Source: Chloroflexota bacterium
GTDB lineage: Bacteria; Chloroflexota; Anaerolineae; Anaerolineales; Villigracilaceae
Direction: 5' to 3'
Assembly (NCBI GenBank): GCA_021796155.1
Contig: JAJYOO010000080.1
Span: forward strand, 1-8,441
DNA: 8,441 nt
Shown: piece by piece, positions 6,403 to 8,441 of the stretch
How positions within the stretch are numbered: position 1 is the stretch's first letter
Layout: each line of letters opens with the position of its first letter
The notes under the pieces: model-generated
The model's database searches: none
Told to the model about the DNA's origin: nothing
What the model saw: only the letters and a program-made list of their open reading frames with translations
Made by a program: the position numbers and the translations under genes

Positions 6403-6737
6403 TTTTTCTTGCCGATAAACGTGAAGAGTTCATCCATTTCAGCGGTCTTGATCTTCCTGGGCTGCGGCGCTTCGGGCAAGCCACGTACATACTCTTTGAT
6501 CCACAAAGCTACCGTCCGATGATGGATACCCAGATGTCGAGCGGTTCTTCTCAAATTCATACCATCCACGTACAACCGAATCGCTTGCTTACGAATTTGG
6601 GGATCGTAGCCATGCCGTTTCTTTACCGGCGTATATTTGCACCCGCAGAACATGCACCGATAACGTTGGCTGCCTGCCAATGTTCGACCAGCTTTGTTCT
6701 GTCGCTTGGTGCTATAACACTTCGGACACTTTTCCAT
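6384..6737 (-). CDS. IS1-family transposase, first frame (zinc finger, HTH, start of catalytic domain)
   Basis: This 117-residue product starts at ATG 6737. It has a four-cysteine zinc finger (CPKC at 4-7, CMFC at 28-31), a helix-turn-helix region (RKQAIRLYVDGMNLRRTARH, then HHRTVALWIKEY) and the first catalytic block AEMDELFTFIGKKK with its Asp. The frame then reaches A7C and soon stops (TKSTS-stop). A -1 shift at the A run continues into NKIYLLTLVDRKTRC, which is the expected sequence of the family, so the short product is probably a regulator and the fusion the active enzyme. The fused protein would have 249 residues, normal for this IS1 subgroup. Confidence 0.82.
   Translation of the reverse strand: MEKCPKCYSTKRQNKAGRTLAGSQRYRCMFCGCKYTPVKKRHGYDPQIRKQAIRLYVDGMNLRRTARHLGIHHRTVALWIKEYVRGLPEAPQPRKIKTAEMDELFTFIGKKKTKSTS
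6400..6407 (-). other. A7C slippage site for -1 frameshifting in the transposase
   Basis: On the minus strand AAG is followed by seven A and a C. The zero frame reads AAG AAA AAA ACA and then stops five codons later. The -1 frame reads AAC AAA ATC TAC and carries the rest of the DDE domain. Runs such as A6C or A7C are the known programmed -1 sites of the IS1 family. Transcriptional slippage adding one A would give the same product. Confidence 0.75.
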
Positions 6738-6748
6738 ACCATCTATTC

Positions 6749-6771
6749 TAGCCCACTATTGTATCCACTCC
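6749..6771 (-). repeat. Inverted repeat, 5' end of the second IS1 element
   Basis: Read on the minus strand it starts GGAGTGGATACAATAGTGGG, 11 bases before the transposase start. It pairs with 5982-6004. Confidence 0.8.
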
Positions 6772-6772
6772 G

Positions 6773-6781
6773 AAAAATCTT
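6773..6781. repeat. Target site duplication of the second IS1 element, right copy
   Basis: AAAAATCTT is identical to 5972-5980. Confidence 0.9.
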
Positions 6782-6916
6782 CTGGCTCGTTCAAGCTGCA
6801 TACTACTGTCGGCTTGTCATACCAGATCGAAACAATCAGAGTCTCCATTGAATCAACCCGAGCCGGCTACGCTCGAAAGTTCCTTCCAACAAGCTCAACG
6901 AAGGCTATACTCCACT

Positions 6917-6938
6917 GGGACAGCGGGATTACTGTCCC
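6917..6938. repeat. Hairpin with perfect 7-bp stem
   Basis: GGGACAG (6917-6923) pairs with CTGTCCC (6932-6938) around an 8-base loop. No T-run follows on either strand, so it is not a simple terminator. A subterminal element hairpin is possible. Confidence 0.5.
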
Positions 6939-7021
6939 GTCTCATGGAACTCCGGACTGGACTCAAGCCCGTTAGGAGTAAACCGTCAGTTCACTTAATG
7001 GCAATTCCAAATTTCGTCTCA

Positions 7022-7068
7022 CATAACGCTAGACTCATTCCCCGAATCTTGCATAACGTCGGACTCAT
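7022..7068. repeat. Pair of degenerate direct repeats with a 30-bp period
   Basis: CATAACGCTAGACTCAT (7022-7038) and CATAACGTCGGACTCAT (7052-7068) match at 14 of 17 bases. A weaker third unit may precede them near 6992. Multiple short repeats of this kind occur at IS21-type element ends, but no boundary is visible here. Confidence 0.45.
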
Positions 7069-7406
7069 ATATCGATCTCGCTGCCGCGCGGTTATTGGGC
7101 CATGCTTACTCAAGGGAGTTACGCCCATGAACGCGCCCTGCTGGCGCCGGGTTGGAAAAAAGGAACAGATCGAAGAACTGAACGTTCGTCTCGACGAAGC
7201 AGAAAAGCATTTACAGAGGGCGTTCGAGTTATTCAGCTTTCCCGCCAACCGAGTCAAATATTTCACATCCTCCTTGAGGCAAAAGTCCTAAGCAAATCGA
7301 ATAATTGGCCCCGCTCATCCTGCGAGGGGAGCAACTACTCACTCCGAAAAAATGGGGATGGGAGGGCAAAGCCTATCTTTGTATCAAGAATCGAACAAAA
7401 CTCTTG

Positions 7407-7444
7407 GTCGGGTAAGGAAAGGAAGTTGCCTTCCTTTCCTCCCC
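7407..7444 (-). ncRNA. Group II intron domain VI with branch-point A and 3' splice site
   Basis: GGAAAGGAAG (7439-7430) pairs with CTTCCTTTCC (7425-7416) around a GCAA tetraloop. An A-T and a G-T pair follow, then GGG (7444-7442) pairs with CCC (7412-7410). The A at 7413 is left bulged, seven bases from the intron end GAC at 7407, which is the normal place for the lariat branch point. Confidence 0.75.
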
Positions 7445-7447
7445 TAA

Positions 7448-7481
7448 GAACCGGACATGAGAGTTTCCCGTCATCCGGCTC
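7448..7481 (-). ncRNA. Group II intron domain V
   Basis: A 34-base stretch begins GAGCCGGATGACGGGAAACT and ends TGTCCGGTTC. It has the domain V form: AGC catalytic triad near the 5' side, a GAAA tetraloop and a bulge on the 3' arm. It starts two bases inside the stop codon of the maturase frame. Confidence 0.85.
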
Positions 7482-8340
7482 AAGCCTTCCAAACGGTCAT
7501 CGAAGAACGCGGCTTCACGAAGAAAACACTCTGAAGAAGGGATTTTCTTTGACGTTGTGTGAAGTAGTGAGTCCATCGGAAGTCATAGGGGTTGGCGATA
7601 CCAACGACTTTGATGTGACGCCGAATGGGGGTATCTGCGGCGCGGACGAGATGAATGAGTTGAGGTTTTCCGTTTGCACTGGGAAGTGTACCAGAGAAGA
7701 CCCACTTGCGGTTTCCGAGGTGATGGAAATACTTGTCCTTGACCCATCGTTTCCCTTTGTTCGGGTGTCTGCGCATTGCCCATTGCCAGAGAGTTTTGAA
7801 GATTGCATAGTCCACTGAGCCATAGGTTTTCTTGCTAACCACATGTTTATGATAGTTTGCCCATCCTCGAATGACAGGGTTGAGCAGCATAATCAAGTTT
7901 CCTGCTGTGGCTTGCTTGTTGTCCTTGGCGATTTCTCGAACTTTTGTCAGGAACGAATGCAAGTTTTTCTTGGCAGGTCGAATCAACAGTTTGCCATTGA
8001 ATTTGCGAAGCGTCTGTCCGAGGAAATCAAAGCCTTCGTCAATGTGGGTGATTTTTGTCTTTTCATGGGAGAGTTCCAGTCCTCTTTCTTTCAGGAAAGT
8101 TTCGACGACTGGCAGAACTTCCTTTTCCAGAAGTTCCCTGCTCTTGGCTGTGATGATGAAATCATCCGCATATCTGACAAAATTGACTTTTGGGGAGGGC
8201 TTCTTGTGGAACTTCTCTTTGAGATTGCGTTCCAGCCCATCGAGGGTCATATTCGCCAGAACCGGAGAAATGATACCGCCTTGCGGCGTGCCTTCTTCGG
8301 TTACGTAGAAAAGGCTCTTTTCAATGAACCCGGCTTTCAT
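7480..8340 (-). pseudogene. ltrA: Group II intron reverse transcriptase/maturase, N-terminally truncated and lacking HNH
   Basis: The remaining 286 residues (numbered from MKAGF) hold the second half of the reverse transcriptase. The block EEGTPQGGIISPVLANMTLD is at about 15-34, and the catalytic FVRYADDFI at about 54-62 with YADD at 57-60. HEKTKITHIDEGFDFLGQTL follows, then the domain X maturase segment (AGNLIMLLNPVIRGWANYHK at about 146-165) and the linker VVGIANPYDFRWTHYF. The fingers region (RT0-RT3 with the first catalytic Asp) is lost upstream of 8340. Related proteins of this type often continue into an HNH endonuclease. Here the chain passes from QRQRKSLL straight to QSVFFVKPRSSMTVWKA and stops at domain V, which suggests an internal deletion of HNH. 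The frame upstream of 8340 is open into the next element, but those codons are not maturase. The family call is certain; activity is not expected. Confidence 0.88.
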
Positions 8341-8441
8341 GCATAATCCGGCGCATGGCGCACAGTGAATCCGGAACAAGCCGCACAGTGAATCCGGCGC
8401 ATGCCGCACAGTGAATCCGGAGCATGTCGCACACCGTGAAC
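8340..8441. mobile_element. Repeat-bearing terminus of another insertion element, probably IS21-like
   Basis: The maturase homology stops after CGGCTTTCA and a new sequence starts TGCATAATCCGG, followed by short tandem repeats to the window edge. IS21-family elements begin with TG and carry several short repeats near each end where the transposase binds, so this is my preferred reading. No coding is visible within the 102 bases, and the family remains unproved. Confidence 0.5.
8345..8438. repeat. Four tandem repeats of about 23 bp
   Basis: Units start at 8345, 8368, 8391 and 8414. Each has the form AATCCGG-n-GCACAGTG; the last has two extra bases (CACACCGTG). Units share AATCCGG and CGCACA and differ mostly in the 4-6 bases between. 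The absence of non-repeat spacers rules out a CRISPR array. They probably bind a transposase. Confidence 0.8.

Larger units (their letters stand above)
5981..6772 (-). mobile_element. IS1-family insertion sequence, complete (about 792 bp), with target duplication
   Basis: The element is bounded by imperfect inverted repeats. GGAGTGGCTAAGAAGGTGGG on the plus strand at 5982 faces GGAGTGGATACAATAGTGGG on the minus strand from 6771, and 17 of 23 positions match. Identical 9-bp direct repeats (AAAAATCTT) lie outside. It encodes a two-frame transposase read on the minus strand. The perfect duplication and complete coding content indicate a recent, simple insertion, unlike the other IS1 copy at 412-1183. 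The two copies belong to different subgroups: their ends and proteins differ clearly. Confidence 0.92.
5925..6848 (-). pseudogene. Short frame upstream of the lipoprotein gene, split by IS1
   Basis: If the IS1 element at 5981-6772 and one copy of its 9-bp duplication are removed, an uninterrupted 40-codon frame appears. It begins METLIVSIWYDKPTVV at 6848, passes the insertion point at EPEDFYSH and ends KDTREA-TAA at 5925. The stop is one base from the lipoprotein ATG, and the ribosome binding site of that gene lies inside the last codons, as in an operon. An in-frame TAG lies seven codons above the first ATG, and no ribosome binding site is seen there. The frame may itself be the tail of a longer gene truncated earlier by other mobile DNA. 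I do not recognise the sequence, and a chance frame is possible. Confidence 0.4.
6849..7406. other. Gene-poor stretch of probable mobile-element debris
   Basis: This 558-base stretch lies between the IS1-interrupted frame and the 3' end of a group II intron. Open frames on both strands are short or contradictory. The best plus-strand candidate is a frame ending at 7291 with a coiled-coil-like segment (KKEQIEELNVRLDEAEKHLQ), which has no ribosome binding site or recognisable family. A 7-bp hairpin (6917-6938) and a pair of 30-bp-spaced repeats (7022-7068) suggest element ends. On the minus strand the stretch ends in GGTTGATTCAA before 6846, reminiscent of IS200/IS605-type right ends, but no tnpB coding is readable. 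This is speculation. Confidence 0.4.
7407..8339 (-). mobile_element. 3' part of a group II intron, 5' part replaced by another element
   Basis: On the minus strand the order is maturase coding (8339-7480), domain V (7481-7448), domain VI (7444-7410) and the intron end ...CCCGAC at 7407, fitting the AY consensus. Domains I-III and the first half of the maturase are missing. At 8339/8340 the sequence switches to a repeat-bearing element end starting TG. The remnant cannot splice or move by itself. Minus-strand sequence below 7407 would be the 3' exon; it contains no recognisable gene. Confidence 0.85.

Noticed and set aside
7102..7818. A 238-codon plus-strand frame
   Set aside because: From 7407 on it is the antisense of intron domains V-VI and the maturase; its composition is typical of a shadow frame.
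8341..8409. N-terminal extension of the maturase frame (start at 8409)
   Set aside because: These codons come from the tandem repeats of the neighbouring element, not from the maturase; the open frame is accidental.
8345..8438. Possible CRISPR array
   Set aside because: The units are contiguous, with only 4-6 variable bases within each unit and no spacers of 25-40 bases.

Overview
The window reads as a repeat-rich accessory stretch of a free-living bacterium, probably a member of the Chloroflexota (Anaerolineae-like). That placement is an inference from the style of the proteins and the insertion-sequence families; no rRNA or other taxonomic marker is present. Almost all ordinary genes lie on the minus strand, and nearly every junction between them is a mobile element or a remnant of one.

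Layout. Positions 1-36 hold the first 12 codons of a minus-strand gene, coupled by an ATGA overlap to the tail of an upstream membrane protein (33 to about 180). That protein is cut by the end of an insertion sequence, of which only the first about 57 transposase codons remain (242-411). A complete IS1-family element (412-1183) follows, inserted into the transposase gene. On its other side begins an unrelated minus-strand two-component operon: a histidine kinase truncated after 40 codons (1184-1303) and an OmpR-type response regulator carrying two single-base frameshifts (1317-2028). The IS1 copy has no target duplication, so it marks a deletion or recombination junction.

Positions 2115-4974 hold an ECF sigma factor gene (4423-4974) with an in-frame TAA at codon 38. 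It overlaps by 8 bases a long intact gene (2115-4430). That gene encodes a 771-residue membrane-anchored protein with a short cytoplasmic N-terminus, one transmembrane helix, a large beta-rich extracytoplasmic part and a C-terminal TolB/PD40-like propeller. This is the arrangement of an ECF sigma factor with its membrane-bound regulator, but the sigma half is broken here. Positions 4975-5302 contain no convincing gene. A putative lipoprotein with an excellent ribosome binding site follows (5303-5923).

The upstream end is layered mobile DNA. A second IS1-family element (5981-6772) is complete: it has 9-bp target duplications (aaaaatctt), imperfect terminal inverted repeats and a two-frame transposase joined at an A7C slippage site. 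It splits a short reading frame that ended one base before the lipoprotein start. Positions 6849-7406 hold no clear gene, but they contain a hairpin and a 30-bp-spaced repeat pair. Positions 7407-8339 are the 3' part of a group II intron (minus strand): reverse transcriptase/maturase C-terminal half, domain V and domain VI with a bulged branch-point A. Its 5' part has been replaced by the repeat-bearing end of another element, probably IS21-like (8340-8441).

Overall, two regulatory systems (a two-component pair and an ECF sigma factor) look disabled by nested insertions and point lesions. The anti-sigma-like propeller protein and the lipoprotein remain open. Several lesions are single-base changes, so assembly error has to be excluded before calling them true pseudogenes. 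I do not see a clearly new defence or biosynthetic system.
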